Assembly: GCA_028277985.1 (NCBI GenBank)
Contig: JANQFG010000137.1
Coordinates: forward strand, 43,798 to 107,797
Source: a bacterium
GTDB taxonomy: Bacteria; Desulfobacterota; DSWW01
DNA length: 64,000 nt
Direction of reading: 5' to 3'
Below, in pieces: positions 1-8,536 of the stretch (positions are counted from its first letter, which is position 1; the number at the start of each line of letters is the position of its first letter). The notes beneath the pieces are model-generated. The model did not search any database. It was not told the origin of the DNA and was given only the letters and a program-made list of their open reading frames with translations. Both the position numbers and the translations under genes were made by a program.

Positions 1-1083
1 GCCGATGATGATCGTGGGAATCCCCTTCTCGGAAAAGATCCTACCGTCGCACACCTGCTCGTATCCCACGAAATCCGAGGGACGACCCAGCTCTTTCATC
101 GTCTGTTGCGCCAGCCGGCAGATCGTCTCGTCCGGGGAGGTTTCAAAGGGAGAGGCAGCGGCCAACCGGACCAGAGTCGCTTCCACCTCCGGATCTTCCT
201 TCCTGACCCGGTCGATCACGTCCTGAATCTCCTGGGTGACCCCATCCACCGTTTCGTTCGGAAGGGTTCGACGATCGATGACGACTTCACAAGAGTCCGC
301 AACAACGTTGAAACTGACCCCTCCCTGGATCGTTCCTATGTTCATGGTCGCAGGAGGCAGAAAGCCTGATTCTCGTCGGGCCAGAACCGGTACCAGGTCG
401 GTCTGGAGACGGTAGAGGATCTTCGTCATCTTGTCGATCGCGTTCACTCCGACCCAGGGAGTGCTACCGTGGGCGGTCTTGCCCTTTGTGGTCAACACGT
501 AGACATTGATTCCCTTCTCCGCGATGGCGATCCCGCAATCGTTCGTGATCTCCCCTACTACAACCATGTCCGGCGAGTAGTGACCCTGCTCCATCAGGTA
601 CCCGGCGCCCTTGGCTGCGCCCGTCTCCTCGTCTCCCACGAAGCTCAACACCAAAGATCCCTTCAAAGAGACACTTTCCACGGAGAGTGCCTTGGCAGCC
701 ATCAGCATGGCAGCCACCCCCCCCTTCATGTCGGCCACGCCCCTGCCGTACATCAGGTTGCTCTTGATCACCGCCCCCAACGGATCCACCTCCCAGTTCG
801 CCTCATTCCCGATCGGCACCGTATCCAGATGGCCGTTGTACAGGAGTTGGGGACGACCGCCCGGATTCAAAGTGATATTGATATTCGGGACAGCTTCGTC
901 ACACGACACGATTTCGACGTTTTCAGTGAAGGTGCCGGCCGTTCGCTCGATCACTTCGACAGCCTTCCGCGTGTCGCCCGGCGGGTTGACGCTTTCCGCC
1001 TTCACCAGGTCGGCCAGCAACTCGATCGCCTCGTCCATTGATTCCTCGATTCGCTTGAGTACCTTCTCTTTCACTGTATCCAT
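1..1083 (-). CDS. M20-family metallohydrolase (ArgE/DapE/CPG2-like), 3' end outside window
   Basis: Reading from the ATG at 1083 to the left edge gives 361 codons with no stop, so the C-terminus lies outside the window. It is a di-zinc M20 amidase/peptidase. Visible motifs are NGHLDTVPIG (His85, Asp87), the bridging Asp in GRGVADMKGG (Asp118), the catalytic pair in GDEETG (Glu152/Glu153), VVGEIT (Glu178) and KTAHGS (His205, dimer domain). An AACGAGGAC stretch lies just upstream of the ATG. It starts 27 nt after the stop of the molybdenum hydroxylase large subunit and appears to be the last visible gene of the 13 kb minus-strand operon, so hydrolysis of an amide or carbamoyl bond late in that pathway is inferred. 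The family also includes succinyl-diaminopimelate and acetylornithine hydrolases, so the substrate is open. Confidence 0.88.
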   Translation of the reverse strand, partial: MDTVKEKVLKRIEESMDEAIELLADLVKAESVNPPGDTRKAVEVIERTAGTFTENVEIVSCDEAVPNINITLNPGGRPQLLYNGHLDTVPIGNEANWEVDPLGAVIKSNLMYGRGVADMKGGVAAMLMAAKALSVESVSLKGSLVLSFVGDEETGAAKGAGYLMEQGHYSPDMVVVGEITNDCGIAIAEKGINVYVLTTKGKTAHGSTPWVGVNAIDKMTKILYRLQTDLVPVLARRESGFLPPATMNIGTIQGGVSFNVVADSCEVVIDRRTLPNETVDGVTQEIQDVIDRVRKEDPEVEATLVRLAAASPFETSPDETICRLAQQTMKELGRPSDFVGYEQVCDGRIFSEKGIPTIIIG

Positions 1084-1110
1084 GTGATTCGTCCTCGTTC
1101 CTTGTCCCGT

Positions 1111-3504
1111 TCAGGACCTTGTAGGCGATGCGGCAAGGGGGACGGGTTTCGCTTCTGCGGTCTTCCCGGACACCTTGAGCGCATCCACGATCTTCTCCGG
1201 TGTCAACGGCATGGTGCAGATCCTGACGCCGACGGCGTTGTAGACCGCGTTGTACACTGCAGGGGCTACCGTGTTCGTGGCTCCCTCCCCCACGCCCTTG
1301 GCACCGAAGGGCCCGGTCGGCTCCACCGAGTCGGCCAGGAGGGTTTCCACATCCGGCATATCCAGAGCTGTCAGGAGCTTGTAATCCTTGAAATTGGGAT
1401 TGACCACGTGACCGTCCTCGGGATCGTAGACCACGTCCTCGGTCAAGGCGTAACCCATGCCCATGTGCAGCCCCCCAACGAGCTGTCCCCGGACTGCCTC
1501 CGGGTTGATGGGCGTACCCACATCCGCACTCTGGAAGACCCGCACGAGTTTCACTGCGCCGGTCAGGGTATCCACATCCACCTCCACGAAGGTAACCACA
1601 AAGTGAGGCGGACAGGCGGTCGCCCGATGGGAGGTGGTGCCGATGGCCGTGCCCAGCCCCTGGGACTGGGCGAACTCGAGCACCTCACGGATCGTCGTGC
1701 CCTGAGAGGGGTCCTTTACGGAGAAGACCCGACCGTCTCCGGTGTCGAGATCACGAGCAGGGACTTCGAGCATGAGACCGGCCCAGTCCAGGATCATGTC
1801 CTTCGCTTTCCCGCTTGCCGCCTTCACAGCACCTCCCACCGAGTAGACAGAGCGGCTCGCGTGGATCCAGTGCTCGTAGAGCGAGTTCTCGGTGCTCGCG
1901 TCCGTGACGATCACATCCTCGTATCGAATGCCCAGCTCCTCGGCAGCCATGACCGCCATGGCGGTCACGTTCCCACTGCCGAAATCAACCGCCGCCAGCG
2001 TCAGGTTGGCGGTGCCGTCCTCATTCATCTTTACGATGGCGCCGCTGTAGTCCAGCATATACGAGGCCGGCTTCTCCGAGCCGGCACCGGAGGTGTGAAA
2101 CCCACTCGCCATGCCGATGCCCCGCTTGATCCAAGGACGGTCTTCATAAGGAGCGTATCCCTTCCTGTTGTCCCAGCCAATTCGCTTCGCGCCTTCATGC
2201 ACGAGTTGCTCCAAACCGCAACTCTGGATGCTGGAAGTGATCTCCATGCCCTGCCCGATGAAATGGTCCCCCTCCCCGGGGTTGTTCTTGCGACGCAGCT
2301 CTACCGGGTCCATGCCCAGCTCTTCCGCGAGGATGTCCATTTGGGACTCCACGGCAAAATGCACCTGAGGATTCCCCGCTCCTCTCATGGCACACAACGG
2401 AGGTGTATTCGTATATACGGAGCGGCCGTCAAATCTCTTGTTCGGACACCGGTACTTGGAAAGGAAGAACCCGCACATGAGGGAACACATCCCGGGCAGG
2501 GGCTCGTAAGCCCCAACGCCGTCGGCAAGCCACATGTCCATGGCGACCAGTGTGCCGTCCTTCATGGCGCCGGTCCTGAGCTTGATCAGAGCCGGGTGCC
2601 GCCCGCCGTCGAGAAACATTTCTTCCCTCGTATCTTCGAGCTTGACGGGCATCCCTGCCTTGAGGGCCAGGGCGGCACAGATGAAGTCGGTGAAGTGCAC
2701 GTAGATATAGAGGCCGAAGGCCCCGCCGGGTGACACCCGGTGGAGGCGGATCTTGCCCAGCGTGATTCCGAGTGACGCGGCCAGGCAGATGCGGTGAGGA
2801 TGGATTCCCTGGGAATGGCTCCAGATCTCCAGCCCCCCTCCCGGCAGGGGCCGGCACAGGCTGGCTGCACAGTTGAGCGGGGCATTGTGAGGCCGGCCTG
2901 TGCGAAACGTATTCTCCACGACCACGTCCGCCTTCCTCAGCCCTTCTTCGACGTCACCGAAGGCCCCTTCCGTCATTCCCGGCAACGAGTTCGAGTTGTT
3001 GACGATCGGTATTTCGGTTCCTCCCCACAAGACTGCCTCGTGTACCGAGGGAGCATCGGGTTGCATGGCCTCTTCGAAGTCGAAGACTGCGGGCAGCCTT
3101 TCGTACTCGACCTCGATCTTTGCAATCGCCTCCTCGGCAGCTTCCACGCTGGTCGCGGCAACGGCTGCCACACGATCCCCCACATGGCGGACTTCCTGCT
3201 CGAGTATGTGTGCGTCCGTGAAATTCGGGGCAGAAGGGCTCACGGCATTGGCTCGATACACAGGCTTGTCGAGAACGTCATCAGGAGTCAGGACGGCTCG
3301 CACGCCCGGGACCGCCTCGGCCCCGCGGGTATCGATCCGCTTCACCCGTGCGTGCGCATGAGGACTCCTCAGGACCTTGGCGTGGAGCATGCCGGGAACG
3401 GACATGTCACCTACGTACGAATAACTACCGCTCACCTTCTCTACCACGTCGACCCTGGGATGGGATTTTCCGATGACGCGGAACGGTCTTCTCTCTTCTA
3501 CCAT
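1111..3504 (-). CDS. Xanthine dehydrogenase-family molybdopterin-binding subunit (hydroxylase 1)
   Basis: 797 aa, the normal length for the Mo-binding catalytic subunit of three-subunit molybdenum hydroxylases. The start has GAGAGG about 9 nt upstream. The N-terminal a/b hammerhead domain (about 10-140) and the long Mopterin-binding part are collinear with the family, and the base-activating glutamate is present in GVGE (Glu740). Two usual active-site features differ. The substrate-side motif normally ending in a Glu (MEP/LET) reads HNAPLNC, with Asn211 in the Glu place. The GGxFGxK loop reads GGAFGLY (260-266), losing Lys. The FAD and Fe-S partners lie immediately upstream (3550 and 4425), giving a complete S-M-L set. 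Hydroxylation of a heteroaromatic or aldehyde substrate with water as oxygen source is inferred; the exact substrate cannot be read. Confidence 0.9.
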   Translation of the reverse strand: MVEERRPFRVIGKSHPRVDVVEKVSGSYSYVGDMSVPGMLHAKVLRSPHAHARVKRIDTRGAEAVPGVRAVLTPDDVLDKPVYRANAVSPSAPNFTDAHILEQEVRHVGDRVAAVAATSVEAAEEAIAKIEVEYERLPAVFDFEEAMQPDAPSVHEAVLWGGTEIPIVNNSNSLPGMTEGAFGDVEEGLRKADVVVENTFRTGRPHNAPLNCAASLCRPLPGGGLEIWSHSQGIHPHRICLAASLGITLGKIRLHRVSPGGAFGLYIYVHFTDFICAALALKAGMPVKLEDTREEMFLDGGRHPALIKLRTGAMKDGTLVAMDMWLADGVGAYEPLPGMCSLMCGFFLSKYRCPNKRFDGRSVYTNTPPLCAMRGAGNPQVHFAVESQMDILAEELGMDPVELRRKNNPGEGDHFIGQGMEITSSIQSCGLEQLVHEGAKRIGWDNRKGYAPYEDRPWIKRGIGMASGFHTSGAGSEKPASYMLDYSGAIVKMNEDGTANLTLAAVDFGSGNVTAMAVMAAEELGIRYEDVIVTDASTENSLYEHWIHASRSVYSVGGAVKAASGKAKDMILDWAGLMLEVPARDLDTGDGRVFSVKDPSQGTTIREVLEFAQSQGLGTAIGTTSHRATACPPHFVVTFVEVDVDTLTGAVKLVRVFQSADVGTPINPEAVRGQLVGGLHMGMGYALTEDVVYDPEDGHVVNPNFKDYKLLTALDMPDVETLLADSVEPTGPFGAKGVGEGATNTVAPAVYNAVYNAVGVRICTMPLTPEKIVDALKVSGKTAEAKPVPLAASPTRS

Positions 3505-3549
3505 GGCTTGCCTCTCTTCTCGGCGGGCCGTTCCCCTCCGATCGGAATC

Positions 3550-4428
3550 TCAGGAAGAAGCTCGATCGATCGCCTTTCTCAGAGTCCGTTCCATCAGCAC
3601 ACGACTCAGCTCTTTCCGATACGCTGCCGTTGCGCGAACATCGCTTATGGGGCGTATTTCCTCAGAGGCCTGTTCTGCGACCCGAACCAGAAGCTCTTCT
3701 TCAGGCTTGTTCCCCTCGAGCATCTCTTCGGCACGGGTGGCTCGCATGGGGGTAGGCGCCACGGCCCCGAGCGCAATGCGGACGTCTCTACAGACGCCGT
3801 CCTCCGCCAGCGCAATACGAACCGCAACGTTTACCACTGCCAGATCCGCGACCGCCACCCTGCCCTTCCTGGCAAACGCTGCCCCGGCAGGCTGAGGATG
3901 CGCAGGTACGCGGATCTCCGTGAGCAACTCGCCCTGTGCAAGAGCGGTCTTCCTTGCATCCAGAAAGAAGTCGGTGATAGGCAGCATCCTTGCGCCATCC
4001 GGACCGGCGATCTTCAAGCTCGCGTCCAGGACCAGTAGAGGAACTGCGCTGTCGGCACACGGTACGGCAGCGCACAGATTCCCTCCAACGGTAGCCACAT
4101 TCCGGATTTGCGGAGTGCCCATTTGACGGGCCGCCTCGGCCAGAACGGAGTGACCGCACGCGTCGAGAACCGGATTCACGGCCATGTCCGAGAACGTGGC
4201 CCTCGCTCCAATGTGAAGGCCCTTTTCATCGGAGCGGATGTAGTCGAGGTCGAGACCGGAGATGTCGACGAGTACCTCGAGGGCCGGATCCTTTTCGGAC
4301 ATCAGGTCCGTACCTCCTGCCAGCACTCTCGCCTTTTCACCATGTTCGGCCAAGAGCCGGCTTGCCTCTTCGACCGAAGCAGGCCTGACGTACTCAGACG
4401 GACGAAACAGACCCTTTGCCTCCATCAT
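3550..4428 (-). CDS. FAD-binding subunit of molybdenum hydroxylase 1
   Basis: 292 aa, CoxM/XdhB-type flavin subunit. The FAD-binding PCMH fold shows LAGGTDL near the N-terminus and the pair TPQIRNVATVGGNL / AAVPCADS, the pyrophosphate-binding loops of the family, followed by a CO-dehydrogenase flavoprotein C-terminal domain. The start at 4428 is chosen because its ATGA overlaps the stop of the upstream Fe-S gene and GAGGGAC sits before it; a longer frame would run back through that gene. There is no cysteine-rich insertion of the kind that carries an extra [4Fe-4S] cluster in 4-hydroxybenzoyl-CoA reductase. It passes electrons from the Fe-S subunit to an external acceptor. The partner large subunit starts 45 nt downstream. 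Confidence 0.9.
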   Translation of the reverse strand: MMEAKGLFRPSEYVRPASVEEASRLLAEHGEKARVLAGGTDLMSEKDPALEVLVDISGLDLDYIRSDEKGLHIGARATFSDMAVNPVLDACGHSVLAEAARQMGTPQIRNVATVGGNLCAAVPCADSAVPLLVLDASLKIAGPDGARMLPITDFFLDARKTALAQGELLTEIRVPAHPQPAGAAFARKGRVAVADLAVVNVAVRIALAEDGVCRDVRIALGAVAPTPMRATRAEEMLEGNKPEEELLVRVAEQASEEIRPISDVRATAAYRKELSRVLMERTLRKAIDRASS

Positions 4429-4925
4429 CGTTGTCCCTCTTCGCGAACCGTGTCTGACCCCATCCCCTCTACCTCGGGAGCTGCGGCCAGGATCGCCTCC
4501 ACGATCTGCTGATATCCGGTGCATCGGCACGTGTTACCCGATAAGCCGATTCGCACCTCCGCTTCGGTGGGCCGTGGGTTCCTGTCAAGAAGGGCCTTGG
4601 CCGACAGAATCATCCCTGGAGTGCAATAACCACACTGAACAGCATCGTGCTCGATGAACTTCTCCTGCAGGGGATGAAGCTCGTTCCGCTTCGAAATGCC
4701 TTTGATGGTAGTGATCCGCTTGCCGTCCGCCTGAACGGCCGGCATGAGGCAGGAGCATATCGCGTTGCCCTCCACGAGCACAGTGCACGCGCCACATTCG
4801 CCCTCACGGCAACTGGTCTTCACCTCGGTGAATCCCAGCTTTTCCCGTAACACACTCAACAGGGTGTGATAGGGTGCGACGCTGACTTGATGGTCCGTGC
4901 CGTTCACGTTCAGCGTGATCTCCAT
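4425..4925 (-). CDS. (2Fe-2S)-binding subunit of molybdenum hydroxylase 1
   Basis: 166 aa, CoxS/XdhC-type. The plant-ferredoxin-like N-terminal cluster motif is CREGECGAC (with a fourth Cys further on), and the C-terminal four-helix cluster has CGYCTPG and NTCRCTGY, so all eight ligands of the two [2Fe-2S] clusters are present. Three consecutive ATGs (4931, 4928, 4925) follow a GGGGAGA ribosome site. The third has the best spacing and is used here; the first would give an ATGA overlap with the ubiX stop. The gene couples translationally to the FAD subunit at its other end. It carries electrons from Mo to FAD. Confidence 0.92.
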   Translation of the reverse strand: MEITLNVNGTDHQVSVAPYHTLLSVLREKLGFTEVKTSCREGECGACTVLVEGNAICSCLMPAVQADGKRITTIKGISKRNELHPLQEKFIEHDAVQCGYCTPGMILSAKALLDRNPRPTEAEVRIGLSGNTCRCTGYQQIVEAILAAAPEVEGMGSDTVREEGQR

Positions 4926-4927
4926 CA

Positions 4928-5500
4928 TCATTCTCCCCAACGTTCAAACAGGTCGTGTTCGATCCCGAAGAAATCGAGGATCTTGCCCACCGTCTGGTCG
5001 ATGAGATCGTCGATGGTTTTCGGCTTATGATAGAAGGCCGGAATCGGCGGCAGGATGTGGGCCCCCATGTCGGCAGCCTGGCTCATCAACCGGAGATGGC
5101 CCTTGTGCAGGGGTGTTTCCCGGACAACGAGGACCAGCTTTCGCTTCTCCTTGAGCGTCACATCCGCGGCCCGCTCGATCAGATTATTCGCATAGGAGTT
5201 TGCGACCCCGGACAGGGTCTTCATTGTGCAGGGGGCAATGACCATGCCGGCTGTCAAATAAGAACCACTGGCCAGAGACGCTGCAAGATCCCTGTCGTCA
5301 TAGCTGTGGTCCGCCATCGCCTCCACGTCCTTCACCTTGTAGTCGGTCTCCAGTTCGATGACCTGCCTGCCCGACTCGGAGATGACCAGGTGGGTCTCGA
5401 GGCCCTTTTCCTTCAGCAACTCGAGGCTTCTCACCCCGTAGAGCGCGCCGCTCGCCCCTGTGATTCCGACAATGATTCTCTCGGGCACGGTCTTCTTCAT
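4928..5500 (-). CDS. ubiX: UbiX-family flavin prenyltransferase
   Basis: 190 aa, the usual UbiX length. The N-terminal Rossmann-like motif IIVGITGASGALYG and the later IAPCTMKTLSGVANSYANNL and LVVRETPLH blocks are the FMN- and prenyl-phosphate-binding signatures. The enzyme attaches dimethylallyl phosphate to FMN to make prenyl-FMN, the cofactor of UbiD decarboxylases. It overlaps the LpdD-like gene by ATGA at 5497-5500, and a UbiD gene lies just upstream at 6067, so a dedicated cofactor supply for that enzyme is strongly supported by context. The next gene (Fe-S subunit) begins at its stop codon. Confidence 0.95.
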   Translation of the reverse strand: MKKTVPERIIVGITGASGALYGVRSLELLKEKGLETHLVISESGRQVIELETDYKVKDVEAMADHSYDDRDLAASLASGSYLTAGMVIAPCTMKTLSGVANSYANNLIERAADVTLKEKRKLVLVVRETPLHKGHLRLMSQAADMGAHILPPIPAFYHKPKTIDDLIDQTVGKILDFFGIEHDLFERWGE

Positions 5501-5904
5501 GACTTTCCTCCGGTACCAGGGGAAGGAGATTCAGCTTCGATCCGGTCCATGACCAGGTCGAGGAGCATCCGGGTGTGACGGACCACTCTCTGGATGCCCT
5601 CTTCGCTCAGGTTGTCCCAGTGGATGCCGGCCGTAACGACCACATGTGTATTGAAACGGGCGGCAAGTTTCTCCGCGGCCTGTTTGGCCAGATCGTCCTC
5701 TTTGTGCCCGACGTAACAGATCACCGAAGCCGTCGCGCTCGTCACGGCAGGGTCTTTCAGACTCGGCCTTGGCTGCGCCACGGCAACGGCGCCGATGTGA
5801 GGCTTTTCCCCGCCGCTAATGGCAACGAGCAGGTCCTCGCCGATCGACCGCACGTACGCTTCGATGTCGTACTCACCCTCGGTAGTTGCGACATGAAATT
5901 GCAT
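5497..5904 (-). CDS. LpdD-like prenylated-flavin chaperone
   Basis: 135 aa. It resembles the small LpdD/BsdD-type proteins encoded with UbiX and UbiD decarboxylases. The recognisable blocks are GGEKPHIGAVAVA (about 31-43), GHKEDDLA and VVVTAGIHWDNLSEEGI. The family is thought to help mature or insert prenyl-FMN into UbiD-type enzymes such as gallate decarboxylase. The ATG at 5904 is the first possible start, because an in-frame TGA lies three codons upstream; only a weak GGTGA ribosome site is visible. Its stop overlaps the ubiX start by ATGA. It is separated by 162 nt from ubiD, a wide gap for this operon. The family call rests on motif memory and context, not on a search. Confidence 0.75.
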   Translation of the reverse strand: MQFHVATTEGEYDIEAYVRSIGEDLLVAISGGEKPHIGAVAVAQPRPSLKDPAVTSATASVICYVGHKEDDLAKQAAEKLAARFNTHVVVTAGIHWDNLSEEGIQRVVRHTRMLLDLVMDRIEAESPSPGTGGKS

Positions 5905-6066
5905 TTTGTGTCACCATCGCTTCCCGCAAGGTCAGGTATGGCCGCTTCTTCTGGCTCACGTGGACCTCTTTTTCTTTTCGGTTGCGGGAACGGGGTCTGA
6001 CCCCCGATCCCTGATCCCTGACCCCCCACTTCCCACCGAACCGACGAAACCGGATAACCTCAGCCA
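5905..6066. repeat. Intergenic spacer with GGGGTCTGACCCC palindrome and GATCCCT repeats
   Basis: A gap between ubiD and the LpdD-like gene in an otherwise tightly packed operon. It holds GGGGTCTGACCCC (5992-6004, odd-centred palindrome) followed by GATCCCTGATCCCTGACCCC. The same 13-mer recurs at 16718-16730, and half-copies (CTGACCCC) occur at 4453 and 17543. It looks like an inserted repetitive extragenic element. No reading frame with coding character was found. Confidence 0.6.
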
Positions 6067-7581
6067 CTAAGGGAGTCCCAGTTCGTCTTTCAGTTTGTTG
6101 TACACCCTTTGCTCGAGCTCTTTGGATGCCGTTGTTCTGCGTGGGAGAGGATCCGAGAAGCCGTCGATCCTCTCCGGGACCTTGATCGTTGCGTCGATAC
6201 CCACCTGGGACTGGCCCGTTTCGAGCATCTGCAGGGGCATCGGATTCGGGAGCCCGCAGACCGACGGATCCCAACCGTGGATTGCGGGCATGTCCTTGTA
6301 GATCGTGATGTCTTCCGCAGGCTGTACGTTGTTCTGCAGGGCCACCATGATCTCCCCCATATTATCCGGATCGACCTCGGGTCCCACAACCAGAATGCAC
6401 TTGGCCCACATACCGGGTTTCATGCTCCATACGGCCCGCATCACCTGTTTGGCAAAGTGTGCGTACGGTTTGTGCCCTATCTGAACGATCACGAGGCTGT
6501 TGTGCATATTGCCGGGCGGAACCGGGATCACGATCTTCTTGATGTGATTCACCCACTTCCGGATCGCGTAAAGAGAGGCGGTTTCCATTACGTTGATCCA
6601 GTAGGCATGCTCGTAGTTCGGGGGCTGATGGGTCTCCACCACCATGGGCCAGAGCGCCTCTTTCCTTCGGGTGATGCATTTGACCCTGCATTTCGCCCCG
6701 CCAAAGGAGGCCCGGAGGGTGTACCCGAAAAACTCGCCGAAGGGGCCGAACTCGGCCGGGTCGATGAACGGGTCGTACAGCTCCCCCTCGATCACGAAAT
6801 GGGCCGACGCGGGAACCTCGAGATCCACGGTTTCACACTTCACCAACTCCACCGGCTTGCCCCGCAGGCAACCGGCAAGGGCGAGCTCATCTGCGCCGTA
6901 ACGAATCCCTGCCCCGCCGGTCATCATGACCGTGGGATCGAGACCGACCGCGATCGCGACTTCCAGGGGCTTTCCGTTCATCTTTCCCAGATGCTCGCCG
7001 CAATGATTGGCACCCGGTGCCACGAAAGAGGCAAAGTGCCTCTTCTGCAGTTCTTCCGGATACGGTTCGTTCGTCTCCGGGCGCACGTCCAGAAAAGCGT
7101 GGCGGTAACATCCCGCATTCCGAATGCCGGTCTCCGGGTCCTTCGAGATGGTCAGGCCCTGCGTGATGTATGCATTGTGCTCGAGTTCCCCGCCCCATAT
7201 GGCCGGGAGCTGCTTCCACAAGTCGATTTCATCTTCCCCTATGATGATTTCTTTGCAAGGCCCGCTCTCGACCATAACCGGATCGAGCCACTCGGACTCG
7301 TTCTCCACTGCATGCAGAACTTTTGCGATCGCCTCGTCCCGCGTCTCTGTACCCAGGGCCATACAGGTCCTTTTCCAGGAACCGAAGGCCCAGGTAAGCA
7401 TGGGTATGTCGAGATTCGCCTTCATGTTCTCGCATATCACAGCGGGTCCGCCGTGGTCGCCCAGGACCTTCGACATCCCGGAGAGATCGTACTTGGCGTC
7501 GATCTCCGCCCGAATCCGCTTGAGCTCGCCCAGTTCCTCTAACTCTGCCAGGAAGTCGTCTAAGCTATGATACGGAAACAT
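6067..7581 (-). CDS. UbiD-family prFMN-dependent (de)carboxylase
   Basis: 504 aa, typical UbiD length. Blocks typical of the family are GAGIRYGADELALAG, VPASAHFVIEGE, FGPFGEFFGY and the C-terminal half with PPGNMHNSLVIVQ. It catalyses reversible non-oxidative decarboxylation of aromatic or unsaturated acids using prenyl-FMN. The start at 7581 (MFPYHSLDDF) follows GGAGGGAAGG; a longer in-frame extension lacks family similarity. UbiX and an LpdD-like protein are encoded directly downstream, and complete molybdenum hydroxylases flank it on both sides. A decarboxylation (or carboxylation) between two hydroxylation steps is the natural reading. Substrate assignment such as hydroxybenzoate, phenol or an N-heteroaromatic acid cannot be made from sequence alone. 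Confidence 0.93.
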   Translation of the reverse strand: MFPYHSLDDFLAELEELGELKRIRAEIDAKYDLSGMSKVLGDHGGPAVICENMKANLDIPMLTWAFGSWKRTCMALGTETRDEAIAKVLHAVENESEWLDPVMVESGPCKEIIIGEDEIDLWKQLPAIWGGELEHNAYITQGLTISKDPETGIRNAGCYRHAFLDVRPETNEPYPEELQKRHFASFVAPGANHCGEHLGKMNGKPLEVAIAVGLDPTVMMTGGAGIRYGADELALAGCLRGKPVELVKCETVDLEVPASAHFVIEGELYDPFIDPAEFGPFGEFFGYTLRASFGGAKCRVKCITRRKEALWPMVVETHQPPNYEHAYWINVMETASLYAIRKWVNHIKKIVIPVPPGNMHNSLVIVQIGHKPYAHFAKQVMRAVWSMKPGMWAKCILVVGPEVDPDNMGEIMVALQNNVQPAEDITIYKDMPAIHGWDPSVCGLPNPMPLQMLETGQSQVGIDATIKVPERIDGFSDPLPRRTTASKELEQRVYNKLKDELGLP

Positions 7582-7642
7582 CCTTCCCTCCTGGATTGCG
7601 CTTGCGCGCCCTCGCAATGTCCACCTTTTCACACAGTGTCAA

Positions 7643-8536
7643 TCAAAGATTGTCCGCCGCTCTCTTCGCGGCCGTGCGGATCGTCCTCCGGACCAGGACC
7701 TTGCTCACCTCCATCCGGTACTCCGCCTCGGAGCGCGCGTCAGTGATGGGGGCGATATGCTGCACGACTTTCCCGGCCGATTGTTCGATCACTTGATCTT
7801 CCATCTTCTGCCCGATCATCGCCGATTCAGCCTCCCCGGCCCGGACGATACGGTCGGCTACCGACCCGAGTACGATCTTGATGTCATCGCACTTGCCTTC
7901 TCGGACAACGACACTGACCGCACACGTGACCTTGGAGACGTCGGACGAGTTCCGTGTCAATTCCATGAAGGCCGTCCCGCAACGGTCCATTGGAAGAGGC
8001 ACCACGATCTCTGCCAGCACCTCCTGGTCCAGGGCATTCTCCCCTGCCCCGGTAAAGAAGTCCTCCAGTTTGACGAGTCGTTCGCCATCGGGTCCGATGA
8101 GTTTCACCTCCGCGCCCATGGTCATCAACGGCGGCGGCGTGTTCGCACAAGGGGAGCTTCTGCAGATGTTGCCCCCGATGGTCGCCATGTTCCGAATCTG
8201 AGGGGTAGCGAATCCCTTTGTCGTCTCGTGCAGAGAAAAGAACTCCTCACGGATGACGTTCGACTCCTGTATCGATGCGATGGTGGTCATAGGTCCGATG
8301 CGGAGGACGGCCCCATCCTTTCGGATATAATCCAGGCCCTCGATCTTCTTCAGACTCACGAGTGCTTCCGGCGCTATCTTTCTCAGCTTCATCATGGACA
8401 CAAGGTCCGTTCCGCCTGCAAGCAGCACCGCCTTCCCGTTCCAATTGCCCAGAACCGACAGGGCCTCATCCATGCTAGTGGGAGCGCAATACGTGAAAGG
8501 CTTCAGTCTTCGGGTAATCACTTCCGGGGCATTCAT
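7643..8536 (-). CDS. FAD-binding subunit of molybdenum hydroxylase 2
   Basis: 297 aa, CoxM-type flavin subunit. LLAGGTDLVSMMKL, then TPQIRNMATIGGNI and RSSPCANTPPPL, mark the two FAD pyrophosphate loops. The CO-dehydrogenase flavoprotein C-terminal domain follows (about 185-290). The start at 8536 makes an ATGA overlap with the large-subunit stop at 8533, so the larger upstream in-frame extension is not used. The gene order in this set is Fe-S, Mo, FAD, whereas set 1 is Fe-S, FAD, Mo; the two sets are therefore not a simple recent duplication. No extra cysteine-rich insertion is present. Confidence 0.9.
   Translation of the reverse strand: MNAPEVITRRLKPFTYCAPTSMDEALSVLGNWNGKAVLLAGGTDLVSMMKLRKIAPEALVSLKKIEGLDYIRKDGAVLRIGPMTTIASIQESNVIREEFFSLHETTKGFATPQIRNMATIGGNICRSSPCANTPPPLMTMGAEVKLIGPDGERLVKLEDFFTGAGENALDQEVLAEIVVPLPMDRCGTAFMELTRNSSDVSKVTCAVSVVVREGKCDDIKIVLGSVADRIVRAGEAESAMIGQKMEDQVIEQSAGKVVQHIAPITDARSEAEYRMEVSKVLVRRTIRTAAKRAADNL

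Noticed and set aside
1084..2733. Long plus-strand reading frame opposite the molybdenum hydroxylase gene (549 codons)
   Set aside because: Its translation is rich in His, Arg and Gly with no domain pattern, whereas the minus frame is a full-length family member; it is an antisense shadow of GC-rich coding sequence.
3550..5500. Assignment of hydroxylase 1 as 4-hydroxybenzoyl-CoA reductase
   Set aside because: The FAD subunit lacks the cysteine-rich insertion that carries the additional [4Fe-4S] cluster, and no CoA ligase lies in this operon.
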